A stretch of DNA of 64,000 bases from Acidobacteria bacterium Ga0077553 (GCA_001464575.1 LNFE01000209.1:62001-126000), one strand, 5' to 3'; shown: positions 10,001 through 19,382, numbered from the stretch's first letter. Translations and numbers: made by a program. Notes: generated by a model from the sequence alone, not told the origin.

Positions 10001-10596
10001 TCAAGGAGCGGCCGCTGCTGCGCGTCGAAGCCTCGCAAGGGTATATCCACTACCGCAAGGGCAGCGCCGCGATCTACCACTTGAAAGAGATGATTGGCGA
10101 AGAGGCGATCAACCGGGCGCTACGCAAAGTGATCGCGCAATACGCCTATCAGCCGCCGCCGTATCCCACGGCGCACGCGCTGGTGGACGCCCTGCGCGAG
10201 GAGACGCCGGCTGAACTGCGGCCACTGATCCAGGATCTATTTGAGGACATCACGCTCTTTGCTAACCGCACCACGGCGGCCACGGCGAAGAAGCGCGCCG
10301 ACGGCAAGTTCGACGTGACGATCAAAATCGAAGCCCGCAAGTATAAGGCCGACGAGAAGGGCAACGAGACCGAGGCGCCCGTGGCCGACCAGATCGAGAT
10401 CGGCGCCTTCGCCAAACCCGAAAAGGGGCAACGCTACGGCAAGACGCTGCACCGGCAGCGGGTGCCGCTGAAGTCGGGGGCCGCCGAGTTTACGTTTACT
10501 GTTGACGAGTTGCCGGAGAAGGCCGGGGTGGACCCGTTCCGGCTGCTGATCGACCGGCTGCCCGCGGACAACATGAAGACGGTGACCGTGCTTTAG
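7057..10596 (+). CDS. ABC-2 type permease fused to M1-family aminopeptidase domain
   Basis: Multiple N-terminal TM segments; gluzincin motif VAHEMGHQWWAHQVVG...LSETMAQYSALMVMEKEYG near 9808-9880. Confidence 0.9.
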   Translation: MLTEFLRFELRFWLRGMMLWVFFLIIGTLVFAATASDKITVGGGLENTYRNAPYVVQNFYSIMGVFTLMMTTAFVNSAASRDFAYGTQQLLFATPLKKRDYLLGRFLGSVAVAVVPFLGISAGILLSSVMPWNDAERWGPVVAAAHWKSILVFAIPNTFFCGAVVFTIAVLTRSTATSFIGSLLLLTGYIVSDVLTQDLDNETVAALIDPFGARTFGLMTKYWTVADKNSLTLGWDGLLLWNRLLWLTLGGCIFAFGYWRFSFSERSKAGAAMKETEAASARAVELPAVTYRQAAWPQFAGLLRFEFWGLVKTTSFLVLLLAALLNTVPSLIFSSTEGYGNTFLPVTYRMVETIQGSLYLFLLAMITYYAGVLIWRERDARMDEITDVAPHRSTLAYAAKFVALLGVIASIQALMMAVGVTFQAYSGYTRFQLGLYASELFVYDFSLFVLQAVLAFFIHVLSPNKYVGYFGYIIFLVANVFIWAPLNVATRLVRYASRPDYTYSDFYGYGPFLTNWWSFTAYWMLIAAVLVLLSIALWPRGKERRFALRGGLRAATMACGTAAAAWGGWLYYNSAILNPLIGPDTRLDRQAEYEKTYKQYETLPQPRILNVRYNIELYPERRELVMKAEQELVNPHANPLTAMHLVLDRDYTHDIQLDGATVEKDDPNLSYRIYKLSPPLAPGEKRQMRITTAFKPKGIQNSTPVVEVTENGSFFNNSILPQIGYQPNYEISQRNDRKKRGLKEKDLMPALERDCKEHCRNTYLSNNSDWVSVETMIGTAGDQIAIAPGSLVKEWAQDGRRYFQYRLDHDSVNFYSFMSARYAVAREEWNGIKTEVYYYPEHSWNVPKMMKSIQKSLDYYTKNFGPYKHKQARIIEFPRIASFAQAFPGTMPYSEAIGFIAKMDKPDDIDMVYYVVAHEMGHQWWAHQVVGANMQGATLLSETMAQYSALMVMEKEYGRDMMRKFLEYEVDRYLASRGSELLKERPLLRVEASQGYIHYRKGSAAIYHLKEMIGEEAINRALRKVIAQYAYQPPPYPTAHALVDALREETPAELRPLIQDLFEDITLFANRTTAATAKKRADGKFDVTIKIEARKYKADEKGNETEAPVADQIEIGAFAKPEKGQRYGKTLHRQRVPLKSGAAEFTFTVDELPEKAGVDPFRLLIDRLPADNMKTVTVL

Positions 10597-12854
10597 CGGA
10601 GCGTTTGCGCGGGGTCGGCGCGGCGCGCACGGAGGGCGGGAAGCAGACCGGCCGCCAGAGCGAGCAGGCCGATCCCCAGCACGACGCCGCCGAGCGCTAG
10701 CGGATCCGTGGCGCCGACGCCGAACAATTGACTTCGCAATAAGTCCGCGAACCAGAGCGCGGCCCCGAGGCCGAGCAAAAGGCCGGGGAGCGTCAACCGG
10801 AGCGCCTGACCGAGCACGAGCCGCAGGATATCAGCCGGCGAAGCCCCCAAGGCCGACCGCAGCGCCATTTCCCGATGGCGCGCCGCGGCGAGCGAGGCGA
10901 TGACGCCGTACAGGCCGACGCCAGCCAAGGCGATGGCTAAAAGTGCGAGGCCGGCACTGATCGAAAGGGTCAACCGGCGGTCGCCCACGCTGCGTTCGAC
11001 CCACACGGACATGGGTTCCGGCTTAATTGACTCGAGGTCCGGGTCGGCGCGGCGCAGGGCCTCGGCCAGGCCGTTCGCGCCGTCGCGGGTGCGGGCGACC
11101 ACCTGCATCCCTTCAATGGGGAATTGGGCGATGTTGAGGTAGATCTCCGGCAGCGGCGCCACGTCGAGCGACACCTGCGGCACATCGGCGACGACGCCGA
11201 CGATGGTCGCTTGTTGCGGCGTATTCCATTGGAACTGGAAGCGCTGGCCGAGGCCGCGGCCGAACTGGCGAACGAAGGTTTCGTTGACGACGGCGACGTT
11301 TTCGGCCTCGGTCGTGCGGAATAGGCGGCCATCGCGCAGGCCGATGCCGAGCGTTTCAAAATAGCCGTTTGAGGCGATGTTGCGCCGAGCGGTTTGCGGC
11401 TCTTCGCCGGGGAAGTTGAAGCGCGGATTGGTGCTGTTGCCGAAAAGCGGCAGGCGCATGCCGACGCCGGCGGCGGAGATGCCGGGCACGGCCTTGAGCT
11501 CGGCTTCGAGGCGCGGATAGAACGCGGCCATCTTCGCGTCGGTGTTGTAGCGGCCTTCGGGAATGCCCAGGCCGAAGCGGTACACCTGCTCGACCTCGAA
11601 GCCAGGATCGACGGCCAGCACCTGCTGCAAGCTGCGGGCGAGGAGCAGGCAGCCGGTGAGCAGCACCACGCTGACGGCGACTTCGGCGGCGACGATGGCG
11701 GCGCGAACCCGATGGCTGCGGCGGCCCCCGGCCACGGCCGGTCCGCCTTCCCGCATCTCCCGTTCGAGCACGAGCCGGCGGGTTTGCCAGAGCGGGAGCA
11801 GCGGCAGCAAGAGCGCGGTTAGGATTCCCGCCCCGGCGGCGAAGGCAAACGTCAGCGAGGATGGCTTGACGCCGAAGGGGACCAGCCGGAGCAGACCGAC
11901 GGCGATGACGGCCCCGGCGGCGGCGCCGGTGGCGGCGATGAGGGCGCTCTCGGCGAAGAAGGCGCGGGCGAGGTCGGCGAGGCGGGCGCCGAGGGAGATG
12001 CGGATGGCGAGGTCCCGGCGGCGGCGTTCAAACTGCACGAGGAGCAGGTGGGCAAGATTGGCGAAGGCGATCAACGTCAGCAGCAGCGCCCCGGCGGCGA
12101 GGAGTTCGATAGGCCGTTGATACGGGCCTTGCAACTCCTGGCGAAGATCGCGCAGCAGCAGGCCGCCGTTGCGATGGGTGGGGTAGGCTTGGCTCCACTG
12201 TTGCGCCAGCACGTTCAGCGCGGCTTGGGCTTGGGCCGGATCTCCGGCGAGCCGGGCAATGCCGGATAGAGTACGCGGATCGCGGCGGCCGCCATAGTCG
12301 GCGTGGGAGAGCGGAACCCAGGCGTCGATGCGTTGGTCGTTCCAGATGTCCCGGGCATGGGGCGGGAGGATGCCGATGACCGTGGCCGGCTGGCTGTTGA
12401 TGGCCACAGTGCGGCCCAGGGCGGGTTCGGCGCCGAAGAGACGCTCGCGGGAGGCGGCCGAAAGCACTACGACGTTCGGCTCGTTCTCGCGGAATAGCCG
12501 GCCTTCGGCGGGAGCGATGCCGAGCGCCGGCAGCCACTCTTGCGTCACCATTCCGGCGATGAACACCTGCACGGCCCCACCGTTCGGGCCCTGAAAGCCG
12601 AAGCTGCGCGGCCTGCCGACGGCAACGGATTGGAAGACGCCGGTGCGCTGATAGTCGGCCAGGGCTTCAAGGGTTGTATCGGCCTCCGCGCCCGTGCGCA
12701 GCACCTCATGGATGGCCACGAGTTGGTGGGCGTCGCGATAAGGCAGGGGCCGGAGAATTAAGGATTCGGCGGCGGTGAATACGGCGGTGTTCGCGCCGAT
12801 GGCCAGCGCGAGAATCAGGGCGGCCAGGAAAAAGAAGCCGGAAAATCTTCGCAT
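10593..12854 (-). CDS. ABC transporter permease, MacB-like periplasmic core / FtsX-like (acidobacterial ADOP type)
   Basis: AIGANTAVFTAAESLILRPLPYRDAHQLVAI; two FtsX-like TM regions; AARHREMALRSALGASPADILRLVLGQAL. Confidence 0.9.
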   Translation of the reverse strand: MRRFSGFFFLAALILALAIGANTAVFTAAESLILRPLPYRDAHQLVAIHEVLRTGAEADTTLEALADYQRTGVFQSVAVGRPRSFGFQGPNGGAVQVFIAGMVTQEWLPALGIAPAEGRLFRENEPNVVVLSAASRERLFGAEPALGRTVAINSQPATVIGILPPHARDIWNDQRIDAWVPLSHADYGGRRDPRTLSGIARLAGDPAQAQAALNVLAQQWSQAYPTHRNGGLLLRDLRQELQGPYQRPIELLAAGALLLTLIAFANLAHLLLVQFERRRRDLAIRISLGARLADLARAFFAESALIAATGAAAGAVIAVGLLRLVPFGVKPSSLTFAFAAGAGILTALLLPLLPLWQTRRLVLEREMREGGPAVAGGRRSHRVRAAIVAAEVAVSVVLLTGCLLLARSLQQVLAVDPGFEVEQVYRFGLGIPEGRYNTDAKMAAFYPRLEAELKAVPGISAAGVGMRLPLFGNSTNPRFNFPGEEPQTARRNIASNGYFETLGIGLRDGRLFRTTEAENVAVVNETFVRQFGRGLGQRFQFQWNTPQQATIVGVVADVPQVSLDVAPLPEIYLNIAQFPIEGMQVVARTRDGANGLAEALRRADPDLESIKPEPMSVWVERSVGDRRLTLSISAGLALLAIALAGVGLYGVIASLAAARHREMALRSALGASPADILRLVLGQALRLTLPGLLLGLGAALWFADLLRSQLFGVGATDPLALGGVVLGIGLLALAAGLLPALRARRADPAQTLR

Positions 12855-12857
12855 GTG

Positions 12858-13682
12858 TTAGGAGCGGGAGAGATGGCGGTCGATGATCGCGATTTGCTGC
12901 TCGACGCGGTCGCGGTCTCGAGCTTCCGGCATTAGCGCGAGGTAGCGTTCAAAGTCGGAGCGCGCCGCCTGGAACTTTTTCAGCTCCACGTTGACGGCGC
13001 CGCGGAGGATGTAGCTATCGGCGTCGGTGGGGCTGGCCTTCAAGAGAAGGTCGAGCACCTGGGAGGCCTTCGGATACTCCTTGCCGCGGAGGTAGATGCT
13101 GCGGAGGTTGTTCAGCATCCGGATGAGGATTTGGCGGGAGGTGACCGGCTTGAGGAGTTGGGGCGTGGCGGAGAGGTCCATGCCGGTGAGGGTGCGGGCG
13201 AAATCGATGCACTGCTCGGAGGTCATGAGCGTGCCTTGGTGGAAGACGTCGATGTAGGTTTGGAAGCCTTCGTCCTCGTAGCTGCAGAGAAAATGGCCGG
13301 GGAGGCCGATGCCATAGACGGGCATTTCGAGGCGCTCGGCGACCGCCATATAGACGACCGAAAGCGAGATGGGAATGCCGGTGCGGGCGGCGATGACTTC
13401 GTTGAGGCAGCTGTTGCGGGCGTTGTAGTAGTCGCGTTCGTTGCCGGTGAAGCCTTGCTCGCGGAAGAGGAATTCGTGGAGCACCTGCAGACGTTCCACC
13501 CCGTCGTATTCCATCCGCATCCGCTCGTCGATCTCATTGGCGTAGGAGTCGAGGATGTCGATGAAGGGTTCGGGGTCGAGACGCGGGAACTCGATGGAGG
13601 CCATTTCGAGAGCGGCCAAATCGAGCGGTGCATCGGAGTTCGCGCGTGTCAGGATGTCGATGAGCGCATCCATGGGAGCCAC
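12858..13682 (-). CDS. SirB1-family transglutaminase-like / TPR protein
   Basis: LNEVIAARTGIPISLSVVYMAVAERLEMPVYGIGLPGHFLCSYE and C-terminal TPR. Confidence 0.85.
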   Translation of the reverse strand: MAPMDALIDILTRANSDAPLDLAALEMASIEFPRLDPEPFIDILDSYANEIDERMRMEYDGVERLQVLHEFLFREQGFTGNERDYYNARNSCLNEVIAARTGIPISLSVVYMAVAERLEMPVYGIGLPGHFLCSYEDEGFQTYIDVFHQGTLMTSEQCIDFARTLTGMDLSATPQLLKPVTSRQILIRMLNNLRSIYLRGKEYPKASQVLDLLLKASPTDADSYILRGAVNVELKKFQAARSDFERYLALMPEARDRDRVEQQIAIIDRHLSRS

Positions 13683-13699
13683 CGATAGAATATCAAAGC

Positions 13700-14590
13700 G
13701 TGAGGCTAAGTTTAATTGCCCTCTTGGGAATGGCCCTGCTGGGGCAGGAGTGGGGTTGGCGGCGGGAGTTGCCGGGCGAGGGCCTGGTGGGCGGCGCGGG
13801 CAGGTTCACGTGGGGGCGGCGGGTGCTGGCGTGGAGCGGTGCGGAGTTCCGGGAGGTGGCCCGGGCGGCACACGGGTATGACGACGGCGGCTGTGTGCTG
13901 GGGGGACAGAATCTAGTGCTGGCGGAGCGTCCGGCCGAAGGGTCGCTAGGGCGACTTGTCTTCCTCAAAGCCCCGAATTATAAGGCCGAGACGATCGATA
14001 CCGACGTGGAACTCCACGAGTGCGTGCCGGCGACGCTGTTTGGCCGGAGCGGCTTCCTGATGGTCCACCGCTTTCTGCAAGTGCGGTTCTACTGGCAGGC
14101 GGCCGGCCGCTGGCGAATGCGGGAGATCTATTCGATCTACACGCCATCGCGGCAGGGCGGATTGGCGTTGGCGGACGTGGACGGGGACGGGCGCACCGAT
14201 ATTTACTGCGGTAACTATTGGATCCGAAGCCCGGAGCGGTTCGACTTGCCGTGGCGGATTTTTGCGATCAACCTGCTCGACGCCAACTTTGTACTGGCGC
14301 CCTGGCGGAACGGACTGGTGGCTTTGCAGCGGGATATCGGCGGAGCGCCCCTGCGGTATTTCGCGCGGCCGGCCGACGCCAAGCAGCTTTGGCCGGAGGT
14401 GACGGACGGCCGGTTCGACGCGCCGCGGGCGGTGTTGGCGATGGGTTCCGCGCTTTGGATCGGGCACGGCGCCGGGGTTACGGAGTGGCCATCCGGACGC
14501 AAGGTCGCCTCCGGGCAGCCGGTGGTGGCGCTGCTGCCGGGAGGCGTCATCGTGAGCCCGGAGGCGGTGGGTCAACCGCGGCGGAGGTAG
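13700..14590 (+). CDS. FG-GAP/VCBS-like repeat protein, hypothetical
   Basis: LALADVDGDGRTDIYCGNYWIRSPE Ca-binding-like repeat. Confidence 0.65.
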   Translation: MRLSLIALLGMALLGQEWGWRRELPGEGLVGGAGRFTWGRRVLAWSGAEFREVARAAHGYDDGGCVLGGQNLVLAERPAEGSLGRLVFLKAPNYKAETIDTDVELHECVPATLFGRSGFLMVHRFLQVRFYWQAAGRWRMREIYSIYTPSRQGGLALADVDGDGRTDIYCGNYWIRSPERFDLPWRIFAINLLDANFVLAPWRNGLVALQRDIGGAPLRYFARPADAKQLWPEVTDGRFDAPRAVLAMGSALWIGHGAGVTEWPSGRKVASGQPVVALLPGGVIVSPEAVGQPRRR

Positions 14591-14922
14591 GCGTCGTCGC
14601 CGCGAAGCCAGTCGGCGCGGATGGGGGCGAACAGATCGAAGACCCAGGAGTCTTCGAGGGCGATGACGCGGTGGACGACGTTTGACGGGATCTGCATCAC
14701 TTCGCCGGCTTCGATCGTCAGGTCCTGGTCTGCCGTGATGAACTGCAGCTTGCCGGCCATCAAAATGGTGACCTGCTCGTTTTCGTGATGGTGATCCGGC
14801 ACGACCGCCCCCTGCTTCAGTTCGAGGCGGGCGATGGTGATCCGGTCGGTGTGAATCGCTTGGCGGGCCAGGGCCGCGCTGAGCTGTTCGAGGGGGATGG
14901 ACTTCCACTGATGGAGCTTCAT
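14572..14922 (-). CDS. Cupin-domain protein
   Basis: VVPDHHHENEQVTILMAGKLQFITADQDLTIEAGEVMQIPSNVVHRVIAL; start taken at MKLHQWKS rather than the longer ORF, which runs into the divergent gene. Confidence 0.85.
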   Translation of the reverse strand: MKLHQWKSIPLEQLSAALARQAIHTDRITIARLELKQGAVVPDHHHENEQVTILMAGKLQFITADQDLTIEAGEVMQIPSNVVHRVIALEDSWVFDLFAPIRADWLRGDDAYLRRG

Positions 14923-14979
14923 GGGTTTGATCGTGTATTCTAACAAGAGTCCTAAATTGCTTGTATTGAAAGGGTTTCG

Positions 14980-15714
14980 ATGAAAGGTGTTGTTTTGGCC
15001 GGAGGCACGGGAAGCCGGCTTTTCCCGCTCACAAAGATTACGAATAAGCATCTGCTGCCGATCTACGACAAGCCGATGATTTATTACCCCATCCAGACGC
15101 TGGTTGACGCGGGGATTAAAGACATCCTCATCGTCACCGGGGGCCGGAACGCGGGCGACTTCCTCCGTCTGCTTGCCAACGGCAAGGAGTTCGGATTGAC
15201 CCATCTGGACTTCACCTATCAGGAAGGCGAAGGCGGCATTGCCGAAGCTCTTTCGTTGGCCGAGCATTTTGCTGACGGCGAACGCATCTGCGTGGTCCTG
15301 GGAGACAACATTATCGAAGGGTCCATCCGGGAAGCGGTGGAAGCCTTTCGGACGCAGCCTGGGGGCGCCCGGATTCTGTTGAAAGAGGTGGAAGACGCCG
15401 AGCGGTTCGGCGTAGCCGAGATCGTGGGGGACAAGATCATCGGGATTGAAGAAAAGCCGAAGAACCCTAAGTCGAATCTCGCCGTGACGGGTTTCTATCT
15501 CTACGACGAGCATGTGTTCGAGAAGGTAAAGGGGCTGAAACGATCCGAGCGCGGCGAATTGGAGATCACCGACGTGAACAACTCCTACATCGCCGATGGG
15601 GCGATGGAGTTCTCTTACCTCGATGGTTGGTGGACCGACGCCGGCACCTTCGAAAGCCTTCTTCGCGCGAACAATCTCGTCGCAGAGACCTTGGAGAAGA
15701 GGAACCGCGATTGA
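14980..15714 (+). CDS. rfbA: Sugar nucleotidyltransferase (glucose-1-phosphate thymidylyltransferase-like)
   Basis: MKGVVLAGGTGSRLFPLTKITNKHLLPIYDKPMIYYPIQTL; adjacent to rfbC and rfbB. Confidence 0.9.
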   Translation: MKGVVLAGGTGSRLFPLTKITNKHLLPIYDKPMIYYPIQTLVDAGIKDILIVTGGRNAGDFLRLLANGKEFGLTHLDFTYQEGEGGIAEALSLAEHFADGERICVVLGDNIIEGSIREAVEAFRTQPGGARILLKEVEDAERFGVAEIVGDKIIGIEEKPKNPKSNLAVTGFYLYDEHVFEKVKGLKRSERGELEITDVNNSYIADGAMEFSYLDGWWTDAGTFESLLRANNLVAETLEKRNRD

Positions 15715-16223
15715 ACGAGAAAGGGATTGGAAAAGTTATTCTGAAGCCGGAAAGTGAACACCTCATTCCGGGGGTGAAAGTGGTAAGGGTGGACCTTTGG
15801 CCGGACGACCGGGGATACTTCCTGGAAGTTGCCCGCTTCGGCCAAGGCTTAGTGGCCGAGTTTCCGCCCGAGTCGACCCAAGTGTCGACGGCCCTGAGCT
15901 ATCCGGGCACGATCAAGGCGTTTCACATTCACCAGAAGCAGACCGACTGCTGGCTTGCGGCCGCGGGCATGTTTCAAGTGGCGTTGGTGGATTTGCGGGA
16001 AGGTTCGACAACCCACGGACTGCGGAATACGCTGTACATTGGAGCGCTGCGGCCGTGGCAACTGCTGATTCCCCCCGGGGTGGCGCATGGCTACAAGGTG
16101 ATCGGAGGGGAACCGGGCGTACTGGTCTACCTCACCAATCGGCTCTATGATCCGACCGACGAAGGGCGGATTGCCTATAACGACGCGTCGATCGCCTATG
16201 ACTGGGAGTTGCAATACAAATGA
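15711..16223 (+). CDS. rfbC: dTDP-4-dehydrorhamnose 3,5-epimerase family protein
   Basis: DDRGYFLEVAR, LSYPGTIKAFHIHQKQTDCW, LIPPGVAHGYKVIG; likely TTG start at 15711 overlapping the rfbA stop. Confidence 0.85.
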   Translation: MNEKGIGKVILKPESEHLIPGVKVVRVDLWPDDRGYFLEVARFGQGLVAEFPPESTQVSTALSYPGTIKAFHIHQKQTDCWLAAAGMFQVALVDLREGSTTHGLRNTLYIGALRPWQLLIPPGVAHGYKVIGGEPGVLVYLTNRLYDPTDEGRIAYNDASIAYDWELQYK

Positions 16224-17230
16224 AGCTAATCGTTACCGGTGGCGCCGGGTTTATCGGCTCCGCGTTTGTACGCCTGCTGCTGGCGGGTAAGGACTCGTTA
16301 GAGGTCATCGTTCTCGACAAGCTGACCTATGCCGGCAATCCGGATAATCTGGCCCCGGTGGCGGCGGACCCTCGATACCGGTTTGTGCAGGGCGATATCG
16401 CCGACTCAGTGGCGGTGAATGAGCTGGTGGAAGAGACGCAGCCGGACGCGATTGTGCATTTTGCGGCCGAAAGCCATGTGGACCGGAGCATTCTGTCGCC
16501 CGAGCCCGTGGTGCGGACGAACCTGATGGGCACCTTCACGCTACTTGAAGCGGCGCGGAAGTATGGCGTGAAGCAGTTTTTGCATGTCTCGACCGACGAG
16601 GTGTACGGGTCGATTCCGGAGCCGCACGATGCTGACGAAAGCTATCCGCTGGTGACGAGCAGCCCGTATTCGGCTTCGAAGGCAGGCTCGGACCTTCTGG
16701 CGCTTTCCTACTACACGACGTACAAGATGGCCGTCTGCGTTACCCGCGCGTCGAACAACTACGGTCCGTATCAGTTTCCCGAGAAGCTGATTCCGCTGAT
16801 GATCGCCAACGCGCTCGAAGGCAAGTCACTGCCGGTATACGGCGACGGGCAACAGGTGCGCGATTGGCTCTACGTGGATGATCATTGCCGGGCCATCCGC
16901 GCCGTGCTCGAGCGGGGACGGCCGGGCGAGGTGTACAACATCGGCGGTAGCCGTTCGCTGCCGAATCTCGAAGTGGTGGAGAAGATTATTGCGGCCACGG
17001 GCCGCGACCACTCGCTCATCAAGTACGTCACGGACCGCCCGGGGCACGACCGGCGCTACGCGCTGACGAGCGACAAGATTACGCGGGAAACCGGCTGGGC
17101 TCCGCAAGTGGAGTTCGAGGCCGGACTGGCGGCGACCATCGAATGGTATCGGCAGAACACGAAGTGGATTGAGCGCGTCCGTTCCGGCGCGTACCGCGAA
17201 TACTACGACCAGAACTACGCGAACCGCTAA
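16220..17230 (+). CDS. rfbB: dTDP-glucose 4,6-dehydratase
   Basis: VTGGAGFIGSAFVRLLL, FAAESHVDRSI, YSASKAGSDLLALSY (YxxxK), RASNNYGPYQFPEKLIPLMI. Confidence 0.95.
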   Translation: MKLIVTGGAGFIGSAFVRLLLAGKDSLEVIVLDKLTYAGNPDNLAPVAADPRYRFVQGDIADSVAVNELVEETQPDAIVHFAAESHVDRSILSPEPVVRTNLMGTFTLLEAARKYGVKQFLHVSTDEVYGSIPEPHDADESYPLVTSSPYSASKAGSDLLALSYYTTYKMAVCVTRASNNYGPYQFPEKLIPLMIANALEGKSLPVYGDGQQVRDWLYVDDHCRAIRAVLERGRPGEVYNIGGSRSLPNLEVVEKIIAATGRDHSLIKYVTDRPGHDRRYALTSDKITRETGWAPQVEFEAGLAATIEWYRQNTKWIERVRSGAYREYYDQNYANR

Positions 17231-17535
17231 CGGCGGGCGAGGCGGGGGGCGGCCGGCGGCAGAGGTTTCAGGTACACCCCGGCCGGCTTTCCCGCCTTAT
17301 CGAGCAGGCAGACGAACTCGCGCTCTTCGGTGGCACCCTTACTTGACGAAACGAAGCCACGGCCCCAGATGACCTTGGCGGCGGCGGAATCGGCCGGGCG
17401 CGACTCTTCGAGCAGTTTTTGCCGGGCCGGAATGCGGAAGGTGACGCCGGGCGGCAGCTGCGCCTGATAGTGCTGCTGGCAGGCTTCGTTGGCCCAGAGC
17501 AGCGAGGCGGTGAGACTGAGCAGGCAGAGCCTCAT
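17227..17535 (-). CDS. Hypothetical small secreted protein
   Basis: MRLCLLSLTASLLWANEACQQHY signal-like start overlapping the stop of the upstream aldehyde dehydrogenase. Confidence 0.55.
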   Translation of the reverse strand: MRLCLLSLTASLLWANEACQQHYQAQLPPGVTFRIPARQKLLEESRPADSAAAKVIWGRGFVSSSKGATEEREFVCLLDKAGKPAGVYLKPLPPAAPRLARR

Positions 17536-19088
17536 GGGAGCTTGGTCGCGATCGACTTGGCTTGCAGGAACTGCAGCAGGTAGTCCGGGCCGCCGGCCTT
17601 CGAATCGGTGCCGGAGAGATTGAAGCCACCGAACGGGTGGACGCCGACCATGGCGCCGGTGCATTTGCGATTGAGGTAGAGATTGCCGACGTGGAAGTCG
17701 CGGCGCGCCCGTTCGAGATGATCCGGGACGTTTGAGTACACCGCGCCGGTGAGGCCGTAGTCGCTGTCGTTGGCGAGGGCGAGGGCATGGTCGAAGTCAT
17801 CGGCCTTGGTCACCGCGAGCACCGGACCGAAGATCTCCTCCTGGAAGAGCCGGGAGGTGGAGGGTACCCCGGTGAAGACGGTCGGAGCAAGGAAGTAGCC
17901 ATCGCCGGGCGCGGCATTCCCGCCGGTGAGCAGGCCGCCTTCGGCGCGGCCGATTTCGATGTAAGCCAGGATGCTCTGCCGGGCGCTCGCGCTGATGACG
18001 GGGCCCATGGAGAAGGCCGGATCGGCGGCATCGCCCACGGTGAGGCCCGCGACCTTCGGCTCCAGGCGGAGCAGGAACTCGTCGTAGACATCGGCGTGGA
18101 CGATCGCCCGGCTGCAGGCGGAACACTTCTGCCCTTGGAAGCCAAACGCGGAGGCGACGACGCCGGCGACGGCGGCATCGAGGTCGCAATCGGCGTCGAC
18201 GATAATCGCATCCTTGCCGCCCATTTCGGCGACGACGCGGCGGATCCACTTCAGCCCCTTGGCGGGCTTGGCGGCGAGTTCGTTGATGTGCAAACCGACT
18301 TCGCGGGAGCCAGTGAAACTGATGAAGCGGGTTTGGGGATCGACGACGAGCAAGTCGCCGATTTCGCTGCCGCTGCCGACGCACAGCGCAAGTGCGCGGG
18401 GCGGCAGGCCGGCTTCCCAGAGCACTTCGACGAACTTGGCCGCAATGACGGGCGTTTCGCTCGAAGGCTTCAAAACGACGGTGTTGCCGCAGACCAAGGC
18501 GGCGACGGTCATGCCGGCGAGGATGGCGAGCGGAAAGTTCCACGGGGGGATGACGACGCCCACGCCGAGGGGGATATATTCGAGTTCGTTCTTTTCCCCG
18601 GGCATCTGGAGCAGCGGTTCCGGGTTGGCCCAGCGCACCATTTGGCGGGCGTAGTATTCGCAAAAGTCGATGGCTTCGGCGGTGTCGGCTTCAGCTTCCG
18701 CCCAGCTTTTGCCGGCTTCGAGTACGAGCCAGGCGTTGAACTCATTCTTGCGTTCGCGGAGAATCGCGGCGGTCTTGACGATGATCGCGACTCGATCAGC
18801 CACCGGCGTGCGGGCCCATTCCGGGAAGAAGGCGGCGGTATCGGCGATGGCTTCCGTCGCCAGGGCGGCGGTGGCCTTGGCGTGGGAGCCAACGATTTCT
18901 GAGGGATGCGACGGATTTACGGAACGAAGCCAATCGCCGGTGGCCACGGCGCGGCCCGCGATCCACAACGAGTACTCGCGGCCAAAGGCGGCCCGGACTT
19001 GGGCGAGAGCGGTCTCCATGGCCTGCCGGTTTTCCGGCAGCGAGAAGTCCGCGTACGCTTCATTGTGGAAGGCGGGCAGCGGGGCCAT
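17532..19088 (-). CDS. 1-pyrroline-5-carboxylate dehydrogenase-type aldehyde dehydrogenase
   Basis: VIPPWNFPLAILAGMT, VAEMGGKDAIIVD, SAFGFQGQKCSACSRAI catalytic Cys region, FGGFNLSGTDSKAGGPDYLLQF. Confidence 0.92.
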   Translation of the reverse strand: MAPLPAFHNEAYADFSLPENRQAMETALAQVRAAFGREYSLWIAGRAVATGDWLRSVNPSHPSEIVGSHAKATAALATEAIADTAAFFPEWARTPVADRVAIIVKTAAILRERKNEFNAWLVLEAGKSWAEAEADTAEAIDFCEYYARQMVRWANPEPLLQMPGEKNELEYIPLGVGVVIPPWNFPLAILAGMTVAALVCGNTVVLKPSSETPVIAAKFVEVLWEAGLPPRALALCVGSGSEIGDLLVVDPQTRFISFTGSREVGLHINELAAKPAKGLKWIRRVVAEMGGKDAIIVDADCDLDAAVAGVVASAFGFQGQKCSACSRAIVHADVYDEFLLRLEPKVAGLTVGDAADPAFSMGPVISASARQSILAYIEIGRAEGGLLTGGNAAPGDGYFLAPTVFTGVPSTSRLFQEEIFGPVLAVTKADDFDHALALANDSDYGLTGAVYSNVPDHLERARRDFHVGNLYLNRKCTGAMVGVHPFGGFNLSGTDSKAGGPDYLLQFLQAKSIATKLP

Positions 19089-19093
19089 GGCGT

Positions 19094-19357
19094 TTAGCCC
19101 TCGACCATTTTGCGGCCGCGTTCGAACAGGTCGGCGGCTTCGTCGGCCATCTTGCGGCCCTGCTCATAGAGTTCGCGACCGCGCTCGACCATCTCCTGCC
19201 CCTTTTCAGAGAGGACGTCGGCGCTCTCTTCGGCCCGGCGGGCGATCTTGCGGCGGGTTACTTCTCCACTCGCCGGTGCGTAGAGGAGCGCGACCGCAGC
19301 GCCGATGGCGGCGCCGGTGAGAAACCATACTGCTTTGCTGCTGTTATCTTCTGCCAT
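19094..19357 (-). CDS. YtxH domain-containing protein
   Basis: MAEDNSSKAVWFLTGAAIGAAVALLYAPASGEVTRRKIARRAEE. Confidence 0.8.
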   Translation of the reverse strand: MAEDNSSKAVWFLTGAAIGAAVALLYAPASGEVTRRKIARRAEESADVLSEKGQEMVERGRELYEQGRKMADEAADLFERGRKMVEG

Positions 19358-19382
19358 AAAGGAAACCTCATCTAGCATTGTT

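Noticed and set aside
17787-18902. 371-aa plus-strand ORF antisense to aldehyde dehydrogenase
   Set aside because: Gly/Asp/Glu-rich antisense artefact; the minus strand encodes a well-conserved ALDH.
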